A DNA stretch of 64,000 nt from Endothia cerciana (Eukaryota; Ascomycota; Sordariomycetes; Diaporthales; Cryphonectriaceae). The notes beneath the pieces are model-generated. The model ran no database searches, was not told where the DNA came from, and saw only the letters and a list, made by a program, of their open reading frames with translations. This document shows positions 34,246 through 45,813 of this stretch, one piece after another. A program made the position numbers and the translations under genes. The stretch's first letter is position 1. Each line of letters opens with the position of its first letter. Location: positions 1-64,000 of the forward strand of contig JALRMH010000040.1 of NCBI GenBank assembly GCA_026119935.1, written 5' to 3'.

Positions 34246-37200
34246 GATGCCTTTTGTTCCGGCGGACTGAAGTTAGATGAGGACTATGCGGGAACCAAGA
34301 TGATGCGGCTGAAGCAATGTCTGGCCGTTGCACCTTTAATGTGTGGTATACGCGCGAGGCAAGGAGAGCCTGGAAGTCCCATATGAAGTTCGTCCGTCTG
34401 TCTGTCGATGTCGATGTCGATGTCGAGACTGATTTAAAGAGCGGCTTTTTGGGGGGGGGGGGGACGACCAAGTCCGTCAAAGGGATTGAGGGCTCGGAGG
34501 AAAATAACGAGTGCGCGAGTAGTATCCTCAGAGTTGGTAGGAAAGCTTTAGAATGTGCGATGTGGGTCGAAGCTGGAGTCGGTTCGTGCCAGACCGTCGA
34601 CCGTAAGGTAAGTCTCTCTCGTAAGAGAGTGTGTGAGAAGTCCCGGCTTGTCGCGACCAGGTAAACTCTATATCAAAGTTTTGAGGGGAGATACGACGAA
34701 TTTAGTTGCGCGATGAATGCGCAGGGTGTGAGGGCTTCTTGTCGTCCGTTTTGTGACCGGTGATGAGCCTGGTCGAGTCTCGAAGACGCGGTGTCGAGCA
34801 AAGGGGCGGGAGAGGGGGGGGGGGGTGGATGATGAAGGCAGAGGAGGATGAAGAGGTGAAGAATTGAGTTCTGATCCTCGGGAGGGCACAAGGCAAAGGC
34901 AAGGCACAAGGCGTCAACGAATCCCCGCAACAGTCAGGTTGGGTTGACGAGAAGCAGCAGGGGCGACGAGATGGGGGGGGGGGGGGACCTTGGGGCTCGA
35001 GACCGGGGACACCTTTCTGCTTGCCTCGGGGGTGCGCGCAGCAGAGAGCAGATGGGGACTGGACCGAAAGAGGAGTTGGATGAGGATCGTGGACCGGACC
35101 GAAAGAGGAGTCGAAGAGGATCGTGGACCCTCGCTGACGGGTGAGAAAAGAAGGCCAATGGGGAAGTCAATCCTACAAGGGTGAAAGGCGAGTAGTCGAG
35201 AGCGTGGGCGCAGGCATGTGGGTGAGGGCGCGGGCGCGGCGAGGGTGAGGCGAGGCGAGGATTCGAGGATTGAGGACGAGGATGTCGGATTGATCAAGGT
35301 CCAGGAAACTCGACGGTCTGTAGGGATACCCTTGGGCGCAGAAGCCGGCAGACAGCACCTACTATGTACCGTAGCACGGGACGGTACATCCGTACCATGG
35401 CCAGTATAGAGAGAGGGTGGCACCGGACAGAGGCCCCAGGTGTGTGGGGACGGGGATGGGGCCCGAGGCCAGGTACTACTACGGCATGTTAGCGAGCGAG
35501 AAGGGGCGGCGGGAGAAGCTCTACCGTACAGCCATACCACCATAGTAGTTCATTAGTGCTGTGCACAGTACTATACACCATGTACCTGGGACCGTCATCG
35601 GTACCATAGCAGTTCCCAGCGGCCACGGGCTGGGGCCACTCTCAGGCCCACTCCCCATGTGTCGCACACGGGGGTGCTCGCTACCCGCTCGCTCGTGCCC
35701 TCAGCGGGTCCAGGGCTGCTGCAGCCCAGAACGGGAAGGCCAGCCAAGCCAGAGAGGGCGCTCGAGCTCAGTGTCGCTGCCGGCGAAGCGGGCCATGTAC
35801 AAGACAGGGCCTTGCCTCCTGTCAGGGAGCAGGGGATCGTCAGGTAGGGCCCCAAGGTGGGGGGGGGGGGGGGGAGACCATGCACGCACCCTTGGAAAGC
35901 GCAGCACCACCTTCAGCTCAAGGTAGCTGAACAGGCACTACTCTTTTTTTTCTTCCCCCTCCTGCTTATCCTCCTTGTACCCCCCCCCCTTCCTCCCTAC
36001 CCTTTAATTTTTTTTTCTTCTTCCTCCTTCTTTATTCCTTTCCCTCTCTCGGTGCCCATCCGTCAGCAAACAGCATACCTCCTAGTCCACTGGCGTTGCC
36101 CCCCCTCCCGACCAGGATCTCGAGCGGCATAGGCTAAACAGAGGAGGCATGCCGCGGTGTCGCTCTGCTACCGCCGAGTACTGCAGAGTAAGTACAGTAT
36201 GTATCATCGTAACTGGTCGGGTCAGCAGGTGCGGAGTCATGATTCCTTCTGGTGGTGCAGTGCGACCTCAGGATGAGTCAGCAGGTAAGCAGGTAGTGTC
36301 TCGCATATCGCCTTTTTTTTTAAATAAAAAATAAAAAATAAAAAATAAAATAAAGAAATCCGCTTCATTATTTTTGGGGGCTCTCTCTGCCTCTCTCTTT
36401 CTTCTCCCTGGAATGTCCCCGCGCCGGCGCGACGATCGAGGCACATGGGGCACGGCACGTGTGGCTGCCGCGATATGGTGGGTGATGGGGGGCCATGGCG
36501 CATGAAGCAGGTCGGAATGCTTTGCCTTAGCTTACTATGGCACGCTATGGCACGCTATGGCACTGTGTTAGTGGCCATTTTAGCCCGCAGGGCCCCGTGG
36601 CACGCCACGAGTGTGTCGCATGTCAATGTCGCGCCGGCCCTTGCTACTGAACTCAAAATCACATCTCATGTTCTGATCTGATTTGCCCATCTCGCCCATG
36701 CGCCAGAGCCCATGCAACCCCCCTCTGATGCTGCCATGCTGCCCCACACAAGCGCCAGGTCGGGTCGGTTCAGGCCCCAGCCAGCATGGGCCGGAGCAGA
36801 GCACCAGAACCAGGACCCAGTACCCACGGACGAGCCAGAACCCATCTGGGAGCATGCGTCGCACCGCATCACGTCGCGCTGTATTGTATCTGATCCCGTC
36901 CGGCGGCCAGTCGAGCTGCCTTTGTGGGAAGGCACAAATTCCAAGGGGCCGTCCGGCCAGAGTCCATCCATCCACCTCATGTTTCTGGTTTGGAAGATGT
37001 CTAGCGAGCGGGAGGGGGTCCACCAGCATCTGGTCCCCGACCTTGTTTCGGTCTGTGCTGTCCTGGCGTGTGAAGGTCGTCGCGTTGGTCGCCTCGGCTG
37101 CTCGGTTCAAAACAAGATACCATACTAACATAGTACATACTGTAAATGCCGTGCCGCAGGATGCGACCCAGCCCGCCTTTTTCCTCTCCTTTACTTCCTT

Positions 37201-40200
37201 CTTCCTTCTTTCTCTTCTTCCTCTTCCCCTTCTTCTTCTTCTTCTTCTTCTTCCTCCTCCTCCTCCTCCTCTCCTTTCCTTTTTTCTTTCTTTCCTCTGC
37301 AGGCTGCAGCACGAGATCTTGCTTCCTCCGGGTTCTGGTCGCGGTGCTATGGTAAAGGTACGGACCATTCCGACCCGGGCTGATCCCTCCCCACATCCCC
37401 ATCCTTTACATGCTATGTAGCATGATCTATCCTATCCCGCACGAGTACAGAGGCTGAGGCTCGGAGTATTCTGTGAATCCTCATCGCCCTCATCTCCTTT
37501 TTTCTCCGCTACTGGTCTTGGCTTCGGGGAGGGGACCGTCTAGGTACGTACTATGTAAACCCACCCCACAGAGAGACCGAGCCCCGTAGGCCAGAATAGG
37601 GACAGGATTACTCCCGTACCAGACAGCCATAGTAATTAGTACATACCATGGTACGATGGTAGTACTATGGTAGGTGAACTCTGGGGTATATCGATAACGG
37701 CATTGATCGACCTTTTCATTGTACCTGCCTGATGGGGTAGGCCACTGCTCTTCACGTATCCGGTGTCGCGAGGAGTACAGACCATTCATTGATGCTCACT
37801 CACTCAGGGACGACATCTTCCCCCAGATCTGGCCTACCGTGTATGGGTGGTGACAGCAGGTGCGGTAACTACCACACTCGGTAACTAGTACGGCATGCTG
37901 CTCATGCCTCGAACGTGTTCCATACCGACCAGCCGTCAGCTCCTGTGCAACGTGCCGTAGGATGATAACCACCGAAAGACAGCCTGGCCCCCCTTCCCGA
38001 GATCCCATACCAAACGTGGGAACAGCGCAGATGGGGGGGGGGGGGCCCTGTACCATGCTGGCCACTTGCAGCCTGCTGTCATGCCCCAGGGCCCCACGCC
38101 CGTGCACGCCCACGCCCACGCCTACGCCCTCGCCCACGCATATGGCCATGCCCATGCCCCCATGCCCCTTGCCCCCCCCCCCCATGCCTCCGCCTACATA
38201 CTAATATGTCCGCGTACCTACAGTAGAGGGAGGCCAGGCACTTGGAGGCCCGTCTGACCCATCGAACCAACACGCATGAGGCAAGGGAGTCGCGGGTGCC
38301 TGCGCGCTCTGACGTCCTGCCACTCCCCCCCAGCTTGTAGTCGCCTGGTGGATTCGATATACTCTGTGGGACGGGGTAGGCAAGATGTGGCCGGGCAGTC
38401 AGGTCAGGGTGGCATAGTAGTACCGTAGTATGTGGTTCCGGCCTGGACGAGTCCGAGCCCTCGCTCGTCCGGCCCTCCAATCGGTGCCAGTCCTCTGACA
38501 AGGAATCTGCCATGTGTGTGCGCGTCCATCTAAAATTTCGCCGAGGAGGATCTGGGATCAATTTCCTCTTCCGGGCCACCATGCCACGCATGCCCCCTTA
38601 CGGCACCGAGCCGGACCAGTTCTGCCATGGCAGGATGCCTGCCAGCGTGCCCAACTGAAACCCACCATCCTTCGGGCGGCGGACCTAACCGTTGGGAGCT
38701 GACAAGCTGTCGCCCGGGAGGGCATCCTGCCCGTCGGCGGCCGACATGTCGCAACGACACTGCGCCGGCGCATACTGATCACATTGTAGCTTCATCCCTG
38801 ACCTGTTGTGCCGTTACCCTCTGCCGACCCGACCCTCGACAAGACCTCGGAGGGCCGACAAACACTTCCAGGGCCGCCTAACGACACCCCATCCACACCA
38901 CCCCATTCATCCGATCGCAGAGAGGATATTTATTGTATGCACCCTCAGGGGCCTCCTGTGTTTGTGTCTCCCGCACCCAAGTCATGTCGGATGTTGCTCG
39001 TCTTGTCCCCGCCGCAGGCAGTCACAGGGACAAGCGAGAAAGCTCCCGACCTCAGCGACATGCGTGACACTCTGCCGACGAGCTGACAGGAGCCCGGCTC
39101 GCGTGGGCTCAGCACATCATCCGTCTGTCACCTGTCCCACCGTCCTACCAGATCGTTAACACGACGACCTGGCAGGATGGCAGTGCCTCTAACCCGCGCC
39201 TACGCACCATTCCCATACGGCCTTTGGCCCCTGGGTTGCACCCGATTGGTGCCTCCCGTCTGTCACCACCGCGATCGAGTGAGCGGTTGCTATATTCCCC
39301 CTCCCCCCCCCCCGGCGGGCCCCTGCCCTCTCCCCCTTCGGGCGACAGAGGGTGACCTGCAAGCAGCTGCCGGCGGGCTCAGGACCTATGTGGACTCTGG
39401 ACGGGGGCCGGCGCGCTGGGCTGGTAGTACCGAATCTGGTGAGACGCTCATTAGCGTCTGCAGCCGCTCGGTGTCCAGCTTCATCAGCGACACTCCTTGC
39501 TCGCCTCATGAAAGCTTTGACGGACTGTGCGATTCCATCCCCGTCCCCGTCCAGGGCGTCCAGGTCGGCGAGGCAAGCTGCGCCGTCGGATTGAGAATGA
39601 GACCACCCGTCCCTGTCCCGTGCTCTCTCATCTTGACCCGCCATGAGTCGCGCTCATGCGCAGCAAAGCAGCAGGCCTACCAGGATCTTTGGCGCCGAGC
39701 ATCACGCCACGTGGGAATGTGATCCAGGAATGCGCGAGCCTGTTCCTCGGAATTTTGGCTGCGCTGCAACCGACCCTCATCACTCACTGCCTCATGTACC
39801 TGTCCCAAAGGCCTACCTAGAGTCGTCCGGTCCTGCACGCAACTTGATGTCGCCCGCTGTCTCTGACCCGATCGGAGCACTAGGGCCCGAAATCTTCGCG
39901 GACTTGAACATGTCTCGAACTTTTTCTTCCTCGTCTCCGCTGTCCTTGTCTGCCATGCCCGGTCCTGCATTGACAATGCACCATGCAGCCAAGCCACAGA
40001 CTTGTACGCCTCTCCCTTGCTGACTGTGATCGCCGGAGTCTGTTGACGCACATCCAGAGCCACATGGCAGCATGGCTCCCCTGCCCTGCCCTGCCCTGAG
40101 CGTTTGTTGAGGTCCTGAATGTCTGACCGAGCACTGGCTCCGGTCTCCGAGCTAGGGTCGGCCACGTTAATTTCATCGATCGCTGACACGCGTCGGAGGT

Positions 40201-41669
40201 CCGGTCTCGTTCTAATCTCGTGGAGGGGGATGCTGGAGGCCCACCGCCTGTACGCAGGAGGTCAGGTGGGTTTAGCACCCCCCCCCCCGCCATTGGCAGA
40301 AGGCCGCCGACGTCTTGGCTGAATGGCCCTGAGACTATTGTCCGAAGTGCAGATTGCCGCCGCGACTGTGCCCCCAGCGGCTGGCAATGGTCCGCGGTCG
40401 ATCCTCCGAGGAGTTCGTCCGTCTCTTTCCACACGGCCGCCGGACGCCACGCGCGTTCGGGTCCCCGCGACGCCAAACGCGGCGGCCTGGCGCTATCATG
40501 TCTCAACGTGCCGCCGCCTAGGCTAAGACACGGTAATAGTCTCAACCACTTGATGGTCGCCGACACGGCAAGGCTCCCTGCGCTCTTTCACGACGATCAG
40601 CGACGCGTGGAGCGACCGTGTCCGTCCTGACACATCTTGGTCACCTCCCACCAGGCTCAAGCCTGTTCACATCTCGTGTGACGACCCTGGCTGCATGGGA
40701 AAATCTGACCAGCTTGCGGGTAGACATACTTCCAGGGTCTGGTTTCCGGATGAACACAATGCCACAAAGCAAATACACATTGCTCTCGAGGGCTCTGGCC
40801 CCCGTTGAGAATCGGTACATCCGTTGTTTGTGGGACTTCTTGATTCGTAGAGCCACAAGGCAATTTATTCACACGCTGTACATCCAAGTAGCGCTGCTCA
40901 GCATGAGCTCTGGATTTATGTCATGACAGAATTCATAAACCTACGTTGTGTCCGTGAAGCTGGGTCGGAGAGAACCAGCCAGCAAGTGCAGGACGAGAGA
41001 TCAAGAGCATCGGGCTGTTGAGGTTTCGTTTCTTACAACCAATCAGCAAAAGGGACTTGGGCAAGCCTAGTATTGATTAACCCTCATACTGTATGTCATG
41101 CCATCGCATTCACGGAGAAATGCGCAGAAGGCGAGGCCGGGAGGCCCCAGATCAAATCTTGTGGCGCGGCTGTGAGAATCAAAATCATGACAACGATAGC
41201 GATACGAGCCAGGGTCATCGATCTTTCAAGCGGAAAAAGCAAAAAACGGCGCAGTCCCGAAGCTTTACCGCTAGGAGCCTTTACCTCTTACAGGAGCTGC
41301 GATCGGCTGCCCGAAACGCTGAGGCCGCCTTTGTTCCTATGTAGAGAGGGAGAGGGGAGGATCACGGGTGAGTATGAGTGTTCGACAGGCAGCAACATTC
41401 ACGATGGTCTTGCAAGCAGGTATCGGGCCCAACACAAAGACTTTAAGAATATGTTTTCTATAATGTTACCCTGAACCGCAGTTCACGAGGCGGGACGGCG
41501 GGAATCCGACAAAGCGGATCATAGTCGGCGTCGTAAAAGACGACCGTCCAGAAACTTCCTCACTCCCCTGCCCAACTCGATGTACAGGCATGTACGTGGT
41601 GTCTATTGTAGAGGTCTGCCGATGTTTCTATTGCATGGGTTATCGTAACTAGTCCAAAAGTATCGCATC
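34246..41669. other. 7.4-kb stretch without a supportable gene
   Basis: Open frames exist on both strands (up to about 260 codons), but all are low-complexity or compositional (Pro/Ser/Arg/Gly-rich), overlap each other, and lack any recognisable domain. Contents seen: G-runs (34451, 34813, 34975, 35861, 38034, 39301, 40269), CT-rich tracts (35940-36050, 37180-37300), clusters of GTAC/CCATGG-containing short palindromes (35350-35620, 37535-37690, 38400-38440), a triple GGCACGCTAT-like repeat (36538-36562), and CACGCC repeats (38095-38160). It may hold the long leader and promoter of the bHLH gene, an lncRNA, or undetected small genes. Confidence 0.6.
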
Positions 41670-42947
41670 TCACAGCTCAGCGTGCTCTGGCTCCCGGGCC
41701 CCGCCCGCAGCCCTCATGCGCTTCCGCTGATCCTGCAACCTCCTCCAAAGCTCTGCGCTCCAGTGATCCTTTTTCGTTCTGTGAAGCTTCGCGAGGATCT
41801 TGAGCTGGTAGTCCCAATCGTGGTCGATATCACCGGATCTGGGCCACACACCGAGCGTCGCCCCCATGCCTTCGTCCAAGAAATTGTCCATCACCAAATT
41901 CGCGAGTTTCTGTTGCGCAGGCACCAAATCTGGCCTGTCAAGTAACAGGACTCGCAAGATCTGCACCATACCCCCACTGGCGAGAAAATCGTCTCGGATG
42001 GCTGGGCTCTTGATTAGGCCTCTCAGCGCAGACGTTTTAGCCTTGGTGAGGCTCAGTTGATTGCCCTCCGACTTGGTCGCCTCTCTGCTCGCAGGAACCT
42101 CCGGGAAGAGCATGTTGAAGACCGCCTGACTGAGGGTCCGCTCAGTCCCGGGACACATTGCCTTGCTGATGCCCGGCCATGATTTCTCCACCTCCGCGAG
42201 GGCCTTCTGGTTGTTCTGCAACGCTGACCCGATAATAGATGCCGCGTCACCGGCCAGCTTGACGACATCATCGTCAGCATCTCTGACGAATACATCCCGG
42301 TTACTCATCATGCACAGCAGTTCCTTAACCGCGTCCGAGTCCTCGGCGACCTTCAACCCGTAGTAGATATCGTGGGATATGTCCTTCAATATGCCCAAGG
42401 CTGCGTCGATCGGTCGGTCAGCCAAGGAGAGTGTTTTGAGAACAGTCAGAGAGTCACGAAACGCCTGCGATTCGGTCTCGGGTGCCTTGATCTTGCCGAC
42501 TGGCTCATACGCAGGCGCCCCCTTTGGAATCTGGACCTCATCACTGAAAGATATGTCCCCTGATGGGGATCCTTCTTCTGGCTCTACTATCACCACCGCC
42601 GAGTCCACAGGGAGCCCCTCCAGGGCCGGATTCTGCTCATTAGGGTCGTTGAGCTTGGCTTCCTTCCTGCCTGTGCTGACATCGAGCCTAACGTGGAGTC
42701 CCTGGGGTATCTCCTGCCCCTCTCGTACAATCTGAAAGTCCTTTGTAGCCTCGAATATCCTTGGATAACAGTCGCCCGGTTTCTCGGCGGGACATATCAC
42801 ATCCTGCTCAACCTGCTCCCCTTTCGGGACTCCGGCTGGCTGGTCAGATCCGGAGACGCTGACCGCCAGCAGTGCGAGTGTGAGGAAGAGAAGGAATGCG
42901 AAAGATGGGCCGGCTGTGAGCCAGGAACGGGATTGAGATCTGCGCAT
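41670..42947 (-). CDS. SIL1: Nucleotide exchange factor Sil1 (ER Hsp70/BiP cochaperone)
   Basis: A single-exon ORF; from the ATG at 42947 it encodes 425 residues. That start places a signal peptide at once (MRRSQSRSWLTAGPSFAFLL, then a Leu/Ala/Val-rich core ending near SGS). In-frame ATGs at 43007 and 43166 are further upstream but would bury the signal. Fungal Sil1 features: VICPAEKPGDCYPRIFEATK, QGLHVRLDVSTGRKEAKLND, and an all-helical armadillo-like body (for example LSLADRPIDAALGILKDISH, then DIYYGLKVAEDS). Sil1 promotes ADP release from BiP in the ER lumen. The C-terminus is HAEL, an HDEL-like retrieval signal variant. It is divergent from the complex I subunit gene at 43560. Confidence 0.9.
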   Translation of the reverse strand: MRRSQSRSWLTAGPSFAFLLFLTLALLAVSVSGSDQPAGVPKGEQVEQDVICPAEKPGDCYPRIFEATKDFQIVREGQEIPQGLHVRLDVSTGRKEAKLNDPNEQNPALEGLPVDSAVVIVEPEEGSPSGDISFSDEVQIPKGAPAYEPVGKIKAPETESQAFRDSLTVLKTLSLADRPIDAALGILKDISHDIYYGLKVAEDSDAVKELLCMMSNRDVFVRDADDDVVKLAGDAASIIGSALQNNQKALAEVEKSWPGISKAMCPGTERTLSQAVFNMLFPEVPASREATKSEGNQLSLTKAKTSALRGLIKSPAIRDDFLASGGMVQILRVLLLDRPDLVPAQQKLANLVMDNFLDEGMGATLGVWPRSGDIDHDWDYQLKILAKLHRTKKDHWSAELWRRLQDQRKRMRAAGGAREPEHAEL

Positions 42948-43559
42948 CTCCCTGATGCGACTACTTGGATGTTCAGTGTTCTGCAACCGAAGGATCTGTG
43001 ATCCCATAGATGGACGTCCACGGCTGAAGAAGGAAGCACTCGACCCAGAGACGATCGGGGGATGAATATTCAGGGTGGTGGAGTGAGTGAGTTGGCTAAA
43101 AGGAAGATGAAGTCGACGTTGCGCGAAGGCCCAATGCCAGAGGCGATCTGACCCGTTAAATTGCAAATACTTGGACAGAGGTATTTGAATATACGCCTCT
43201 CTGAGCAGCCACGTATTATTTTTCTCGAGTGAGTCAACTCATAGAATCTCAAGGAAAGGACAGATACCATTTTGGCCTAATTCGCCTTGCCGCCTTTCGC
43301 AACTCTAGCCTCTGGTTAGTGACCCCGTAACCCGTAGCCATCCACCTCAGGGTTAGGGTGTCAGCGCCTGTCAGTCGGTACAACTCGCTGACCAAGGGGC
43401 GAGATCTGATTCAACAGGCTTTTCGAAGTAACCCGGCATTGCTGACTAAGTCCTGCAACCGCCGAGAGCTTCAGATCCAACACCGGTCACTCCCCCCGAT
43501 TGCATACACCTCGGAAACGGATTCACCAGCCAATTGATACCGCCGACGCCAGAGTCAAG
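42948..43559. promoter_or_regulatory. Divergent intergenic promoter between SIL1 and the complex I subunit
   Basis: A 612-bp spacer between two divergent start codons. Upstream ATGs in frame with SIL1 (43007, 43166) lie within it. No repeat or RNA gene is seen. Confidence 0.5.
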
Positions 43560-44297
43560 ATGCTGGCAGTCCGACAGAGAGCAGCCTGCGTTGCCCGGAG
43601 GGCTCAACCAACAGCGCAGACATTACGACCCGCCGTGCGATCGCGATCCTACGCATCCGACCACGGCCACGGCGAACACCACGACCATCATCATGCCCCT
43701 CAAGTCGAGGAGTCGCCTGGGGTACGTGCTTTCATGACCCCTAAAACCTGGGTGCTGCTCGGAAATGGACCTTGCGGAGCGAAGCTGACGGTATACTCGG
43801 TATGCAGATGGGACTATACATCGCCCTCGGCGCGATAGGCCTCTCCATGTTCACCTACTCTATCTCGCGGCCGGGCAAGGACGGCGAGGAGTCTAAGCTG
43901 GCCAAGTGGATTGACAGCTTCCGGGCACAATCTCAAGAGACTTGGGAGCAGCGGAATACACTGCGTACGGACATCAAGGAGCAGGCGGCAGCCGACAGGC
44001 ATTTGTTCAACACGGTCGAGAAGTCAAGAGGGTTTGATCTGAGGGCGCCTGAGTATGTCGTGACCATCTTTCTTCCCAACCTTGGAACAGGGACTTTCTC
44101 CACGCCTCGGGCCTGTATGGCTCTGTAAGATATGGTCGCTGACGATTCGGAACAGACTCATCAACTCGGGAAGTCCGCACAATGTCCCTGCGGGCCACTA
44201 CGTGAACCTAGACCATCTTGTCGAACATTACAGGAAAGAGCACCTGGATGACGAGGAGCGGAAAGCAAAGAAGTTGGCCGAGACTAAGAAGTCGTGA
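43560..44297 (+). CDS. Mitochondrial complex I accessory subunit (fungal 17.8-kDa type)
   Basis: Three exons: 43560-43721, 43808-44052 and 44156-44297. The introns are 86 and 103 bp (GTACGT...CAG and GTATGT...CAG), and the exon sum of 549 nt gives 182 residues. It has an N-terminal Arg/Ala-rich mitochondrial presequence (MLAVRQRAACVARRAQPT), a His-rich segment (HGHGEHHDHHHA), one membrane span (GLYIALGAIGLSMFTYSI), then SRPGKDGEESKLAKWIDSF and ETWEQRNTLRTDIKEQAAAD, ending with NSGSPHNVPAGHYVNLDHLV. This matches my recollection of the fungal NADH:ubiquinone oxidoreductase 17.8-kDa subunit in the membrane arm of complex I. The complex I assignment is strong; the exact subunit name is less certain. 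Confidence 0.85.
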
Positions 44298-44984
44298 GGC
44301 CTGGGCGGCGTTGAAACCCTTTTATTACACCATCTGGTCACCCAGAGCAATAGATCTTGACGATTTTCTTTCAAAATTGAACATGGGCTCTGGCTGTGTA
44401 GTACTTCTGATGGTGGCCCACGGTACCGACCAAATCATGAGAGGCCTCTGGCTGCGCTATTGTTGCTGCGACATGGCATGCCAAGGGGTCCACGGGTTCG
44501 GAAAATGATACCATCCACCTACTGCATCATGCAACAGCTAAGGATTGTCTCGGGTCAGGATTTGCTTTGTGAACGAGGACGATTTATATACGGTGACAGG
44601 CGGACACAACTCGACGTCCTCTTATAAGCATCTGGGAGACTTAGATGATGACTTTTCTCCTAGTATAAGCGTGATACACTAGGCGGCAGCCATGCTCGTG
44701 GAAACTTGCAGCGCGTTCTTGCTCGAACTCTCAAGCTGTATTTCAGGCCCATCTCGTCACGAACACACAACACATAGTGATGCAAATCTCTAGGGTCATC
44801 ATGACATAACGTAGTAGTCATGAGCCTCTTCATGCTTTCAAATGCACCGTGTGCTTCATTCCATTGCTACCTTGCTAGGTAGTGTTGGCCCTGCTGTTCC
44901 AAACAAGCCGAGACCATCCGCCGAGACCATCCGCCGAGACCAATCGACACAGTGCAAGAACCCCGAAGAAACCGCATCCGTTGT
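44298..44984. other. Convergent 3' flanks
   Basis: 3' regions of the complex I subunit gene and the uS19 gene. No ORF with recognisable content and no tRNA is seen. Confidence 0.6.
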
Positions 44985-45813
44985 TTACTTGAGAGGAATG
45001 AAACGAGAAGAGTGGGTGGCACCGATACCAGGACGACCGTGCTTGACAGGCTTGCTGTAGGAATTGTTAGCAGAACTCTTACCAACAACTTTCAACATCC
45101 ACCGAAGTGTGGTCTGCGTAGAGTCCGAACGTACTAGGAGATTGAGAACTCAGCCAGGTAGTGGCCGACCATCTCGGGCTTGATCTCCACCTGGTTGAAC
45201 TCCTTGCCGGAGTAGATACCGATGACGCTTCCAATCATCTCGGGGACGACAATCATGTCACGGAGGTGAGTCTTGACGAGGTCGGGCTTCTCGTTGGGCT
45301 TGGCCTCCTGCTTGGCCTTGCGGAGCTTCTTGATCAGGCCCATGGGCTTGCGCTTCAGGCCGCGGTTGATTCGTCTCCGGGCACGAGCGTGGACGACATC
45401 ACGGAGTTGGTCGGAGGAGAGGTCGAGGAGCCTGTGGTTCATCGGAGTCTTCATCAGCCATCATTCCGTCTTCCTACTAAATTTACCATTCTTCTGAAAG
45501 GTCGAGGGGTTGTGTGCGGTGGTTGCTGGCAGATTCCTGCGGGCAGGTGGACAACGATCGTGCTATGAAGGATCTCGCATCCAATGGTAAAAGCAGTATC
45601 GGGAGACATACTGGTCGAGGTCAATGCCGCGGTAGGAAAACTTGCGGAAGGTTCTCTTCTTCTTGATCTCGGCAGCCTCCTCAGCGTTCTGCACCACGGG
45701 AGGAAAAGTCAGCCATCAGCGTCGTCATCGATGTCGGTGCAAGTGGTGTGCGGTAGGAAGAGGGCAGTGAATGAGCAATGCGTCGCATCACGTACGTATT
45801 CAGTGTCAGCCAT
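44985..45813 (-). CDS. RPS15: 40S ribosomal protein uS19 (RPS15)
   Basis: Four exons: 45813-45796 (MADTEY), 45688-45612, 45431-45135 and 45054-44985. The introns carry GTACGT/GTATGT donors and CAG acceptors, and the exon sum of 462 nt gives 153 residues, the usual length. Reading across the junctions: [89 protein letters not shown], ending HSSRFIPLK. This is the small-subunit head protein whose C-terminal tail reaches the decoding centre. A very short first exon followed by several introns is typical of fungal ribosomal protein genes. Confidence 0.95.

Noticed and set aside
34914..35543. 209-codon open frame on the minus strand
   Set aside because: Ser/Pro/Arg-rich low-complexity translation, overlapped by open frames on the other strand; no domain pattern or intron context supports it.
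36580..37420. Overlapping open frames of about 245 and 262 codons on opposite strands
   Set aside because: Both run through CT-rich or GGA-rich tracts giving poly-Leu/Phe or poly-Lys/Arg; this is compositional, not coding.
39880..40566. 228-codon open frame on the minus strand
   Set aside because: No recognisable motif, Arg/Gly/Ser-rich, with comparable frames on the plus strand at the same place.
43350..43365. TTAGGG-containing sequence as a telomere-like tract
   Set aside because: Only one or two units (CAGGGTTAGGGTGTC) in an ordinary promoter; similar single units in the LTRs (GGGTTAGGG near 3574) are also too short.
43300..45000. Scan for tRNA genes in the shorter intergenic spacers
   Set aside because: By eye I found no B-box (GGTTCGANTCC) paired with an A-box at tRNA distance; a tRNA scan would be needed to exclude one fully.
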